Assembly: GCF_024448955.1 (NCBI RefSeq)
Contig: NZ_JAMOIH010000017.1
Span: forward strand, 1-64,000
Source: Stutzerimonas stutzeri
Lineage (GTDB): Bacteria > Pseudomonadota > Gammaproteobacteria > Pseudomonadales > Pseudomonadaceae
Direction: 5' to 3'
DNA length: 64,000 bases
A model generated the notes under the pieces. That model saw only the letters and a program-made list of their open reading frames with translations. It did no database searches and had not been told where the DNA came from. Every line of letters begins with the position of its first letter. Position 1 is the stretch's first letter. This document shows, piece by piece, positions 30,072 to 38,551 of the stretch. The position numbers and the translations under genes are program-made.

Positions 30072-30779
30072 TCAGGTCTCCGCGGCGCGGCTGGCGCGGT
30101 TGAGGTCGCTCAGCGACAGGCTGCGGTCGAACAGCGGCGCCAGGCTTTGGTCATGGCTGACGAACAACAGGCTCGAACCGGCTTCGCGGCATTCGGCGAA
30201 CAACAATTGGAGAAAGGCCTCGCGGCTGTCTGCATCCAGTGCCGAGGTGGGTTCGTCGGCGATTACTAGCTCGGGTTGGCCGATCAACGCACGCGCAGCA
30301 GCAACACGTTGCTGCTGTCCGATGGATAGTGCTTCGGCGCGTCGTTCGAACAACGCTTCGGATAATCCAAGATGCACTAACAGGCTCGCAGTCGCCTGCG
30401 CAACGCTACCGTGACGCTGACGGGCACGCTCGGCACGCAGTGTCGAAAAGCGGCAAGGCAGACTCACATTTTCAGCGACCGAAAGAAATGGCAGCAGATT
30501 GAACTGCTGAAAGATATAGCCGGTGTGATCGACTCGATAGCGATCCCGTGCACCGGAAGACAGCGTGGCGAGATCCGAACCGAGCAGGCGAACCGTTCCG
30601 CGCTGGGCTTTCTGCACGCCGCCTATCAGGCCGAGCAGTGTAGTTTTGCCGCTGCCGGACGGTCCTTTGAGAAACAAACTCTGGTTTCGCCCCAGTTCGA
30701 ATTTGGGAATGTCGAGCAGCTCCGCTTGGTCTGGCCAGGCGAAACCGAGTTCGTTGAGTTCGAGCAGTGGAGCGGTCAT
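30072..30779 (-). CDS. ABC transporter ATP-binding protein, LolD/MacB-like
   Basis: The 235-aa ATPase has Walker A GPSGSGKTT at residues 39-47, the signature LSIGQQQR (an isoleucine replaces the usual glycine of LSGGQ), Walker B LVIADEPTSALD and the switch histidine in LLFVSHD. It lies two bases before the permease gene and should drive it. Confidence 0.9.
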   Translation of the reverse strand: MTAPLLELNELGFAWPDQAELLDIPKFELGRNQSLFLKGPSGSGKTTLLGLIGGVQKAQRGTVRLLGSDLATLSSGARDRYRVDHTGYIFQQFNLLPFLSVAENVSLPCRFSTLRAERARQRHGSVAQATASLLVHLGLSEALFERRAEALSIGQQQRVAAARALIGQPELVIADEPTSALDADSREAFLQLLFAECREAGSSLLFVSHDQSLAPLFDRSLSLSDLNRASRAAET

Positions 30780-30852
30780 TGAGTGTCTGGGTCGTTACGG
30801 GCGATTCGGGAGTTTACTGGCTCATGATCGGGTTGCGGCAGGCCGCGCCGGG

Positions 30853-31422
30853 TCAGAAGTCCAGCTGTGGATGTTCAGTAGTCAGCTGCGCGCCGCGCTG
30901 GCCGTTCGGACCGATCAGTTGTGTCTGGATCTGCTCGGTAGCCGGAAAGGCTTCAAACAGCCTCTGCAGATTTATTCCCTGCAGCGCCTCGGGATTCGAG
31001 CAGTCATAGCGGTAGCGAGCGTGAATGTCGCTGTGCTGGCTGTCATGGTCGTGATGTTCATGCGCGTGCTCAGCCGTTTCGGCGTTTGAGTGGAACAGCG
31101 GGCTTTCCAGCTCGACCGTTTTCAACGCGCAGCTGGCGGACGCAGGTAAACCAAACAGTGCGGCTGGCTGTTCCAGCTGCTTGCGCGCGTCAGCAACCTT
31201 GCGATCGTCCGCTGCGCTGCCCGGCGCATGCTCGAAACCGACCAAGTTCATTGCCGGGCTGCGCAGTTCGATGTCCAGCTCAGCGCGTTCCAATGCGACA
31301 TCCAGCTCCGCCGCGCCGTGTACATGGGCGTCCAGGTTGCCGTGTTGATGATCAGGTGCCGGATGTGCCTGGGCGAGGGTGGATAAAAGGATGAGGGGTA
31401 GTGCGAGTGAAAGGCGATGCAT
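30853..31422 (-). CDS. ZrgA-like DUF2796 histidine-rich periplasmic protein
   Basis: A 189-aa protein with a signal peptide (to about residue 19, AQA) and histidine-rich stretches at the mature N-terminus (HPAPDHQHGNLDAHVHG, about 20-36) and mid-chain (EHAHEHHDHDSQHSDIHA, about 118-135). This fits a zinc-binding periplasmic component like Vibrio ZrgA. It is the first gene of the reverse operon and carries a candidate Zur site 29 bases upstream of its start. Confidence 0.85.
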   Translation of the reverse strand: MHRLSLALPLILLSTLAQAHPAPDHQHGNLDAHVHGAAELDVALERAELDIELRSPAMNLVGFEHAPGSAADDRKVADARKQLEQPAALFGLPASASCALKTVELESPLFHSNAETAEHAHEHHDHDSQHSDIHARYRYDCSNPEALQGINLQRLFEAFPATEQIQTQLIGPNGQRGAQLTTEHPQLDF

Positions 31423-31447
31423 GGCAAGCTCCCGGCTTTGAAGTGGT

Positions 31448-31464
31448 TACGTTATAACAAATGC
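31448..31464 (-). promoter_or_regulatory. Candidate Zur site upstream of the zrgA-like operon
   Basis: TACGTTATAACAAATGC contains the palindromic core GTTATAAC (31451-31458), the hallmark of gammaproteobacterial Zur boxes. The outer arms are only partly symmetrical. It lies 26-42 bases before the start of the histidine-rich gene. Confidence 0.5.
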
Positions 31465-31529
31465 GTGCCAAGACTGGCCAGCCCGTCGAAAGTCATGTGA
31501 CCATGCCGTGGCTTTTCGGGAGATGAAAG

Positions 31530-31877
31530 ATGATTCGAATTCGTGGGCATATCGGTGAGTTGCCGGTGGATCTGAGTGTGGAACTGGATGAACAGGATTG
31601 GGCGCAGCTGGCGCGGCAGCTGCCGGCGAGCGCCAATGTGCAGAGTATGCAGGCAGCGACCGAAGACGGCATCGATCCGCACTGGCTCGGCGCTCAGCAA
31701 TTGTTACGCGATGTGGGGCGGATGGAGGGGCCGCAGCTGTTGGCCGAGCTGGAAGCCCTGAGCGGCAGCGCGCAGGCGGCGAAGCGCCTGCTGGTGCGCC
31801 TTCGCCACAATGCTCAAGTCAAGGTGCAAAGCAGCGCCGACGCACCGATCTACAGTTGGGTGGGCGAGGGGGATTGA
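31530..31877 (+). CDS. Conserved hypothetical protein (115 aa)
   Basis: Starts MIRIRGHIGELPVDLSVELDEQDW; no signal peptide or membrane segment, no domain I recognise. An acidic N-terminal half precedes a basic stretch (AAKRLLVRLRHNAQVKV, about 84-100). GAGATGAAAG upstream supports ATG 31530. It stands alone between two reverse genes and ends four bases before the convergent ypfJ stop. I cannot assign a function. Confidence 0.7.
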   Translation: MIRIRGHIGELPVDLSVELDEQDWAQLARQLPASANVQSMQAATEDGIDPHWLGAQQLLRDVGRMEGPQLLAELEALSGSAQAAKRLLVRLRHNAQVKVQSSADAPIYSWVGEGD

Positions 31878-31881
31878 TTGC

Positions 31882-32742
31882 TCAGAGACGACTTGCCTGA
31901 AAGGTGTCGCAGCGGCCCGGCTCGCCACTGTCGAAGCCGGTACGGAACCACTTCACCCGCTGCGCCGAGGTGCCATGGGTGAAGGCATCCGGCACGACGC
32001 GTCCCTGGCTCTGTTTCTGCAGGTTGTCGTCGCCGATGGCATTGGCCGCGTTCAGCGCTTCCTCCAGATCGCCTTCTTCGAGCCAATCATGGCGCTGCTG
32101 CGCATGGTACGCCCAGACACCCGCGAAGCAATCGGCCTGCAGCTCCTGGCGAACCAGCAAACCGTTGTCGCCTTCCATGCGGGCACCACGCTGGCGTGCG
32201 GCCTGCATCTGCTGTGAAACGCCTAGCAGCGTCTGCACGTGATGCCCCACTTCGTGAGCGATGACGTAAGCCTGGGCGAAATCCCCTGCCGCGGAGAAGC
32301 GTGAGGCCATCTCGTCGAAGAATTGCAGATCAAGGTAAACCTGACGGTCGCCCGGGCAGTAGAAGGGTCCGACCGCAGAACTGGCGAAGCCACATGCCGA
32401 ATTGACACCGCCACGGAAGAGCACCAGCGTCGGGTCGCGGTACTGCTCGCCGGATTGCTGAAACAGGGCGCGCCAGGTGTCTTCGGTATCACCGAGGATC
32501 GCCTGGACGAAGGCCACTTGCGGATCGTCGCCGCGCGCCGGTGTGTCGCTCTGCTGAGTGGGAGCCTGACCTGCCTGGTTCGCCAGCTGGCCAAGAATCT
32601 GCAGCGGATCCTGGCCAGACAGCAATCCGATCACGACCACCACCGCCACTCCCGCCAGACTCAGACGGCCGCCACCGATGCCGCCGCGTCGGCCGCGGGC
32701 ATCCACCACGTTGTCACTGCGCCGTGCTTTCTTCCAACGCAT
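31882..32742 (-). CDS. ypfJ: YpfJ-family neutral zinc metallopeptidase-like protein
   Basis: The 286-aa product has one membrane segment (about residues 27-42, LSLAGVAVVVVIGLL), placing the rest outside the cytoplasm. The HEVGH zinc motif is at 163-167, and the family segments WRALFQQSG, FYCPGDRQVYLDLQFF and ELQADCFAGVWA are present. The physiological substrate is unknown. Confidence 0.88.
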   Translation of the reverse strand: MRWKKARRSDNVVDARGRRGGIGGGRLSLAGVAVVVVIGLLSGQDPLQILGQLANQAGQAPTQQSDTPARGDDPQVAFVQAILGDTEDTWRALFQQSGEQYRDPTLVLFRGGVNSACGFASSAVGPFYCPGDRQVYLDLQFFDEMASRFSAAGDFAQAYVIAHEVGHHVQTLLGVSQQMQAARQRGARMEGDNGLLVRQELQADCFAGVWAYHAQQRHDWLEEGDLEEALNAANAIGDDNLQKQSQGRVVPDAFTHGTSAQRVKWFRTGFDSGEPGRCDTFQASRL

Positions 32743-32833
32743 ACATGAGTCCTTCTACCAGACAGTGCTGGTGGATAGACCCCTCGTGCGGGTCGCTAAT
32801 TCAGCCGGCAGCTTGCGCTTCGTCTGTTTTCGC

Positions 32834-33268
32834 TCAGCGCACCGGGTAGTGGGTGAGCACCGATTCGTCGCCGCTTTTGCTCAAGCCGATCACCTTGTAG
32901 GCATCCTTGCGGTCGCCCATTTCCATACCTGGAGAACCCATGGGCATGCCGGGCACGGCCGCGCCGATCAGATCCGGCTGAGCGCGAAGCTTGAGAATAT
33001 CGCTGGCGGGCACGTGGCCTTCGACGAATTTGCCGTCGATCACGCCGGTGTGGCAGGAGCCCAATCGGTGCGGAACCCCAAGCTTGGCTTTGACCGATGC
33101 CATGTCGGTTTCGACGTGATCGGTCACTTCGAAGCCGTTTTCCTCCAGATGCTTGATCCAGGACTTACAGCAGCCGCAGTTGGCGTCGCGGTGCACATCG
33201 ATGGCAATGGGCTCGGCTGCCTGAGCGAGGCTGGCGAAGAGAGCGGTAGCGAACAGGAGACGGCGCAT
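32834..33268 (-). CDS. DUF411 (CopG-like) periplasmic metal-binding protein
   Basis: A 144-aa protein with a signal peptide (MRRLLFATALFASLAQAAEP) and the DUF411 hallmarks NCGCCKSWIKHLEENGF (about residues 26-42), SCHTGVIDGKFVEGHVP (about 71-87) and a methionine-rich GMPMGSPGMEMG (about 107-118). Such proteins are linked to copper handling. ATG 33268 is chosen for the signal peptide and a GGAA site; the longer frame adds 14 residues. No other copper gene is adjacent. Confidence 0.85.
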   Translation of the reverse strand: MRRLLFATALFASLAQAAEPIAIDVHRDANCGCCKSWIKHLEENGFEVTDHVETDMASVKAKLGVPHRLGSCHTGVIDGKFVEGHVPASDILKLRAQPDLIGAAVPGMPMGSPGMEMGDRKDAYKVIGLSKSGDESVLTHYPVR

Positions 33269-33450
33269 GGGGAGTTCCTCCGGGCGGGATTCGCGGCAGC
33301 ATACCGCCAAGACGTAGCCGTGCCCAAGTATCGGCCTGTGTGCAAATGTCGCAGTTTCGAGCGCATTGGTTTAGTTGTGGGGCGAACCAAAGCGGGGCGT
33401 TTCGGTCCGATGACCACTGTGGTGCGCAGTCGCGATCAGGAGAGCTTTCG

Positions 33451-34041
33451 ATGCGTTTTGCCCGTTTCGTTCTGATTGTTCAGGCCGTGGTCATGATTGG
33501 TTTGAGCCTGGCTTATTGGCTGCGGCCTTATGAAATGGCCAATCTGAACGGGATGCTGCTGATGGAGACCGCCTCGGTCAGCCATATGCGCGTCTATTAC
33601 GGTGGGTTGCAGTTGGGACTGGCGCTGTTTCTGCTCTGGGCCATGCGCGCGCCGGAGCGTGTCCGGGCGGCGCTGACGATGCTGGTGATCACCATGCTGG
33701 CGCTGGTTGCAGGGCGGCTTGGATCGTTGTGGCTGGACGGCGGTGAGTTGATCGGTTTCGACCTGGCCTCGTTGATCTATCGGGTAGGTGCCGCGTTGCT
33801 CGCTGCAGTCGCGTTGCTGCTGATGCGCGAACGCTCGGTGGGTGTGCCTGTTGCCGAACCAGAATTGGACCCCCGGCCCAAACGGCCCCCGATCGATGAC
33901 GGGCCGCCCAAGCCGTTTCGCCTGGGTGACGGACCAGCGGCGCCAGCCGACCCTGAGCCTGCGTCAGGCCTTGAGCCGTTTCGGCGGGGTGATCCAGACG
34001 GCCCATCGCTGGAAACGACGCCGGATTCGCCCGTCAGATAA
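33451..34041 (+). CDS. DUF4345-family membrane protein with proline-rich tail
   Basis: A 196-aa protein with four predicted membrane helices (about residues 4-22, 48-66, 71-90 and 104-123) of DUF4345 type, containing SHMRVYYGGLQLGLALFLLW. The C-terminal 65 residues are proline- and aspartate-rich with repeats around PFRLGDGP and PFRRGDPDGP, probably cytoplasmic and disordered. CAGGAGAG precedes ATG 33451. Function unknown. Confidence 0.75.
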   Translation: MRFARFVLIVQAVVMIGLSLAYWLRPYEMANLNGMLLMETASVSHMRVYYGGLQLGLALFLLWAMRAPERVRAALTMLVITMLALVAGRLGSLWLDGGELIGFDLASLIYRVGAALLAAVALLLMRERSVGVPVAEPELDPRPKRPPIDDGPPKPFRLGDGPAAPADPEPASGLEPFRRGDPDGPSLETTPDSPVR

Positions 34042-34073
34042 CCAGTCCGCAGCGTTGCTGCTGGGTTCAGGCG

Positions 34074-35165
34074 TCAGCCGCGGCGCACCAGCAGCACGCC
34101 CGATTCCATATGGTGGGTATAGGGGAACTGGTCGAACAGCGCGCAGCGTTCGATGCGATGAGTGTCGTGCAGCTGGGCGATGTTCTGCGCCAGCGTCTCT
34201 GGGTTGCAGGAGATGTAAAGGATGCGCTCGAAGCGACGAGTCAGCTCACAGGTATCCGGGTCCATGCCGGCGCGCGGCGGGTCGACGAAGACGCTGCCGA
34301 AATTGTAACTCTTCAAATCGATGTCGGCCAGCCGGCGGAACGGGCGTACCTCGTTCAGCGCCTGGGTCAGCTCTTCGGCGGAGAGGCGCACCAGGCTGAC
34401 GTTGTCGATGCCGTTATCGTCGAGGTTGTGCAGGGCGGCATTGACCGAAGACTTGCTGATCTCGGTGGCCAGTACCTTGCGCACGCGGGTGGCCAGCGGC
34501 AGGGTGAAGTTGCCGTTGCCGCAGTAGAGCTCCAGCAGGTCCTCGTCGCGCTCGCCCAGGGCATCAAAGGCCCAGTTCAGCATCTTCTGGCAGACCTCGC
34601 CGTTGGGCTGGGTGAAGGCGCCTTCCGGTTGGCGATAGCGGAAGGTGCGACTGGCCACCACCAGTTTCTCCTCCACGTAATCGCGACCGATGACGATGCG
34701 CTTGCCCTTCGAGCGGCCAACGATGCTCGCGCCCAATTCCTCGCTCAACTGCCCGGCTGCGGCCTGCCAGGCCTCGTCCAGCGGCCGATGATAGGCGAGG
34801 GTGATCAACGCGTCGCCGCTGAGCGTGGTCAGGAACTCTACCTGGAACAGCTTGAAACTCAGCGTCTCGCTGGCCATCCAGGCGGCTTTCAGTTGCGGCA
34901 TCAATTCGTTGATGCGGCGGCTGGCGATGGGAAAGTCGTCGATCAGGATCGGCGTGCGGTTGTCGCCCGGCTCGAACATCGCGTAGTGGCGCTGGCCGTC
35001 TTCACGCCACAGGCGAAACTCGGTGCGCAGCCGGTAATGCTCGCGCGGTGAGTCGAAGACCTCCGGCGCTGGCGCTTCGAAGGGCGAGAGTAGCTCGACC
35101 AGCCGGGCGGTCTTCTCGGCGAGTTGGGCGTCGTAGGTGGCAGAGTCGAAGCGAAGATGAGTCAT
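34074..35165 (-). CDS. trmA: tRNA (uracil-5-)-methyltransferase
   Basis: TrmA (363 aa) makes ribothymidine at position 54 of tRNA. It has the [11 protein letters not shown] segment, the SAM-binding [16 protein letters not shown] (about 211-226), VDPPRAGMD, and the catalytic cysteine in [11 protein letters not shown] (about 319-329). ATG 35165 gives the conserved [18 protein letters not shown] start; an open extension to 35441 runs through intergenic palindromes and is rejected. Confidence 0.96.
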   Translation of the reverse strand: MTHLRFDSATYDAQLAEKTARLVELLSPFEAPAPEVFDSPREHYRLRTEFRLWREDGQRHYAMFEPGDNRTPILIDDFPIASRRINELMPQLKAAWMASETLSFKLFQVEFLTTLSGDALITLAYHRPLDEAWQAAAGQLSEELGASIVGRSKGKRIVIGRDYVEEKLVVASRTFRYRQPEGAFTQPNGEVCQKMLNWAFDALGERDEDLLELYCGNGNFTLPLATRVRKVLATEISKSSVNAALHNLDDNGIDNVSLVRLSAEELTQALNEVRPFRRLADIDLKSYNFGSVFVDPPRAGMDPDTCELTRRFERILYISCNPETLAQNIAQLHDTHRIERCALFDQFPYTHHMESGVLLVRRG

Positions 35166-35220
35166 GGTGGCGGCCGTTGCGTGGTGGCCGCGGCGTGTCC
35201 GCGCGGCGATCAATGACGAA

Positions 35221-35333
35221 GGCTGGGCTCGCGCCCACCGATGGGGGCGCCGATTGTACGGTCGTAGGGCGGTGTTGTCAGGCGCTGCACGGGCTCCGGT
35301 TACGAGTGGAAGGTGGGCTGAAGCCCACCCTAC
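35221..35333. repeat. REP-like palindromes between trmA and the NCS2 permease
   Basis: GGTGGGCTGAAGCCCACC lies at 35312-35329, followed by CTAC. A diverged copy (GCTGGGCTCGCGCCCACC) lies at 35222-35239. They belong to the same family as the pairs near 40780 and 42981. Confidence 0.75.
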
Positions 35334-35389
35334 TGCCTCCGGAAGACGCTCGTAGCTCGTAGAACGACCTACGCATATGCGGCTGGTAC

Positions 35390-36685
35390 TCAGCCGTTGA
35401 AAAAGCCGAGCTTGATCACGAACAGAATCGACAGGATCCACATTGCCGGGCTCAGTTCGCGCCAGCGGCCGGCCAGCAGTTTGACGGCGGTCCAGGCGAT
35501 GAAGCCGAAGGCGATGCCGTTGGCAATGGAGAAGGTCAGCGGCATGGCCAGGGCAGCAACCACGACCGGCGCGGCGACGGTCATGTCGTCCCAGTCGATG
35601 CCGGCCAGGCTGCTCATCATTAGCACCGCGACGAACAACAGCGCGGGCGCCGTGGCATAGGCAGGCACGGCGCCCGCCAGCGGCGCGAAGAACAGGCTAA
35701 GCAGGAACAGCAGAGCCACCACGCAGGCGGTCAGGCCTGTGCGTCCACCGGTACTGATGCCGGCCGCCGACTCAATGTAGCTGGTGGTGGTGGAGGTACC
35801 CAGCGCGGCACCGGCCATGGTTGCGGTGCTGTCGGCCAGCAGCGCGCGGCCAAGGCGCGGCATCTTGCCGTCCTTGTCCAGCAGGTTGGCCTTCTGCGCC
35901 ACGCCTATCAGGGTGCCGGAGGTGTCGAACAGATCGACGAAGAGGAAGGCGAAGATCACGCTGATCAGCCCGATGTCCAGCGCGCCGGCGATATCCAATT
36001 GCATGAAGGTCGGCGCCAGCGATGGCGGCATCGAGACCACCGCATCCAGCTCCGACAGTCCGAGCAGGATCGACAGTCCAGTGACCAGCAGAATGCCGAT
36101 CATCACCGCGCCGGTGACCTTGCGATAGGCCAGCGCGGCGATGACGAAGAAGCCCAGGCAGGCCAGCAGCGGGCCGCCGGCGCTGAGGTCGCCCAGGCCC
36201 ACTAGGGTGGCTGGGTTGTCGACGACGATGCCTGCATTCTTCAGCGCGATGATTGCCAAGAACAGGCCGATACCTGCCGCGATGCCAGCGCGCAGGGGCA
36301 GGGGAATGCTGTGGATGATCCACTCGCGGATCTTGAAGATCGACAGCAGAAAGAAGATCACACCGGAGAGGAACACCGCACCCAGCGCCGTCTGCCAGGT
36401 GTAGCCCATGGTCAGCACCACGGTGTAGGTGAAGAATGCATTCAGCCCCATGCCCGGCGCCAGTGCGATCGGGTAGTTGGCCAACAGCCCCATGATCGCC
36501 GAACCGATCGCACCCGCCAGGCAAGTCGCGACGAACACCGCGCCATGGTCCATGCCGGCTTCGGCAAGGATGCTCGGGTTGACGAAGAGGATGTAGGCCA
36601 TTGTTAGAAAGGTGGTGATACCGGCCAAAAACTCGGTGCGCAGCGTAGTGTTGTGCGCTTTGAGTTGGAACAGCTTCTCCAGCAT
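35390..36685 (-). CDS. NCS2-family purine permease (guanine/hypoxanthine/adenine type)
   Basis: A 431-aa inner-membrane transporter of the AzgA/GhxP branch of NCS2, with about 12-14 helices. Visible motifs are [32 protein letters not shown] (about 73-86), [14 protein letters not shown] and [15 protein letters not shown]. The branch imports purine bases with protons; which base is not readable. ATG 36685 follows AAGGGG. It is divergent from the oxidoreductase operon, separated by 352 bases. Confidence 0.9.
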   Translation of the reverse strand: MLEKLFQLKAHNTTLRTEFLAGITTFLTMAYILFVNPSILAEAGMDHGAVFVATCLAGAIGSAIMGLLANYPIALAPGMGLNAFFTYTVVLTMGYTWQTALGAVFLSGVIFFLLSIFKIREWIIHSIPLPLRAGIAAGIGLFLAIIALKNAGIVVDNPATLVGLGDLSAGGPLLACLGFFVIAALAYRKVTGAVMIGILLVTGLSILLGLSELDAVVSMPPSLAPTFMQLDIAGALDIGLISVIFAFLFVDLFDTSGTLIGVAQKANLLDKDGKMPRLGRALLADSTATMAGAALGTSTTTSYIESAAGISTGGRTGLTACVVALLFLLSLFFAPLAGAVPAYATAPALLFVAVLMMSSLAGIDWDDMTVAAPVVVAALAMPLTFSIANGIAFGFIAWTAVKLLAGRWRELSPAMWILSILFVIKLGFFNG

Positions 36686-37037
36686 GGTGAATCCCCTTGT
36701 GTGCCGGTCGTGGCCTGGCGGTTGGGTGATGTCTGCCTCTCGGGGCAGTCTCGCTACAGCAAAGCCTATAAGCGGGTTACTCGCCAAGGCGGCGCATCTT
36801 ACACCGGCCCCGCAGCGGGTTGAATTTCCCATTGCATGACCCGCGGGTTCCCAGCTGGCGCATCGATGCCGTTCACCCTTGCGGGCATTCGCTCACGGGT
36901 CACTCCGTCATTGCTGAACGTTCTTCCCGCCCGGGCAGTCGTACCTCCTAGGCGCACGGACAGCGCACCAGATGCCTGAAGTCTCGGCGAACCTGCACAG
37001 AACAGGTCGCGGATGACTCCCAAACCGTGAGGCTGCC
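36686..37037. other. Divergent intergenic region between the NCS2 permease and pao-like operon
   Basis: This 352-base stretch has no convincing gene. On the minus strand it would form the leader of the permease gene and contains a small stem-loop at 36732-36751 (CTGCC, loop CCGAGA, GGCAG). No promoter is clear enough to call. Confidence 0.5.
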
Positions 37038-37568
37038 ATGAGCGAAACATCTACCGCAGGTGGGATTGCCGCCTGCTCGATCACCCTCGAATTGAATGGC
37101 GCCCGCCGCCAGGTCGATGTGTATCCCTGGACCACGCTGCTCGACCTACTGCGCGAGCAACTGTCGTTGACCGGCACCAAAAAGGGCTGCGACCACGGTC
37201 AGTGCGGCGCCTGTACGGTGCTGCTCAATGGCAAGCGGATCAATTCCTGCCTGACGCTGGCGATCATGCACGACGGTGCGGAACTGACCACCATCGAGGG
37301 GCTGGCCCGGGACGAAGAACTGCACCCGATGCAGGCTGCCTTCGTCAGCCATGACGCCTTTCAGTGCGGCTACTGCACGCCTGGGCAGATCTGCTCGGCT
37401 GTCGGCCTGGTTGCCGAGGGCCATGCACAGACACGTGACGAGCTACGCGAGCAGATGAGCGGCAACCTGTGCCGCTGCGGCGCCTACCCGAACATCCTCG
37501 CGGCCATCGAAGACGCGATGCCGCAGACTCGCGATCGCCTGACCGCCGTGCGGGAGGTGAAGCCATGA
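37038..37568 (+). CDS. Aldehyde oxidoreductase [2Fe-2S] subunit, PaoA-like
   Basis: The 176-aa iron-sulphur subunit of a xanthine-oxidase-family enzyme. The plant-type cluster motif is GCDHGQCGACTVLLNGKRINSC (about residues 53-74), and the second cluster uses QCGYCTPGQICS and MSGNLCRCGAYPNI (about 108-147). Unlike E. coli PaoA it has no twin-arginine signal: the chain starts MSETSTAGGIAACSITLEL. A GAGG site precedes ATG 37038. It overlaps the next gene by four bases. Confidence 0.9.
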   Translation: MSETSTAGGIAACSITLELNGARRQVDVYPWTTLLDLLREQLSLTGTKKGCDHGQCGACTVLLNGKRINSCLTLAIMHDGAELTTIEGLARDEELHPMQAAFVSHDAFQCGYCTPGQICSAVGLVAEGHAQTRDELREQMSGNLCRCGAYPNILAAIEDAMPQTRDRLTAVREVKP

Positions 37569-38551
37569 ATCCCTTCAGCTATGCGCGCCCCACCGCAATC
37601 GACGAAGCCATCAGTCTGTTTCGCCCGGACAGCCGCTATATCGCCGGCGGCACCAATCTGCTCGATCTGATGAAGGAAAACGTCACCCGTCCGGCGCAGC
37701 TGATCGACATCACCCGGCTGCCGATGAGCGATATCGAGGAGACTGCCAACGGCGGTCTGCGTATCGGTGCGCTGGTGAGCAATTCGGAGCTGGCCTGGCA
37801 TCCGCTGGTGCAACGACGCTATCCGCTGCTGTCCCAGGCGATTCTCGCTGGCGCCTCGCCGCAGCTGCGCAACATGGCCACCACCGGCGGCAACCTGTTG
37901 CAGCGCACCCGTTGCTACTACTTCTACGACAGCACCACGCCGTGCAACAAACGTGAGCCCGGCAGCGGCTGTTCGGCGCGTGGCGGCCTCAACCGCATCC
38001 ACGCGATTCTTGGTCACAGCGAGGCCTGCATCGCAGTGCATCCCTCCGACATGTGCGTGGCGCTGGCAGCGCTGGATGCCGTGGTGCATGTCCAGGGCCC
38101 GCAGGGCGAACGGCGTATCGCCTTCGCCGATTTTCACCGCTTGCCCGATGAGACGCCGGAGCGCGACAACACCTTGGTCGACGGCGAACTGATCACTGCG
38201 GTCGAACTGCCGGCGCAGGGCTTTTCCGCGCATTGCAGCTACCTCAAGCTGCGCGACCGCGCCTCCTATGCGTTCGCCCTAGTCTCGGTCGCAGCCGCGC
38301 TGGAAATGGATGGCGGCACCGTTCGTGACGCCCGTCTTGCCATGGGGGGCGTGGCGCACAAGCCTTGGCGCAAGCAGGAAGCCGAAGCGCTGCTGGTCGG
38401 CAAGGCGCCGGACGCATCCACCTTCACCGCCGCGGCCGATGCCTTGCTCGAAGGCGCCAGCGGCTTCGAACACAACGCGTTCAAGATCGAACTGGGCCGG
38501 CGCGCCATCGTTCGCGCCCTGACCGACGCCGCCAAAGGAGCCGCCCGATGA
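37565..38551 (+). CDS. Aldehyde oxidoreductase FAD subunit, PaoB-like
   Basis: A 328-aa FAD-binding subunit. Motifs are YIAGGTNLLDLMKENV (about residues 25-40), ATTGGNLLQRTRCYYFYD and the cysteine segment TTPCNKREPGSGCSA (about 124-138), which in PaoB/YagS-type proteins holds an extra [4Fe-4S] cluster. It transfers electrons between the molybdenum subunit and FAD. It overlaps both neighbours (ATGA). Confidence 0.9.
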   Translation: MNPFSYARPTAIDEAISLFRPDSRYIAGGTNLLDLMKENVTRPAQLIDITRLPMSDIEETANGGLRIGALVSNSELAWHPLVQRRYPLLSQAILAGASPQLRNMATTGGNLLQRTRCYYFYDSTTPCNKREPGSGCSARGGLNRIHAILGHSEACIAVHPSDMCVALAALDAVVHVQGPQGERRIAFADFHRLPDETPERDNTLVDGELITAVELPAQGFSAHCSYLKLRDRASYAFALVSVAAALEMDGGTVRDARLAMGGVAHKPWRKQEAEALLVGKAPDASTFTAAADALLEGASGFEHNAFKIELGRRAIVRALTDAAKGAAR

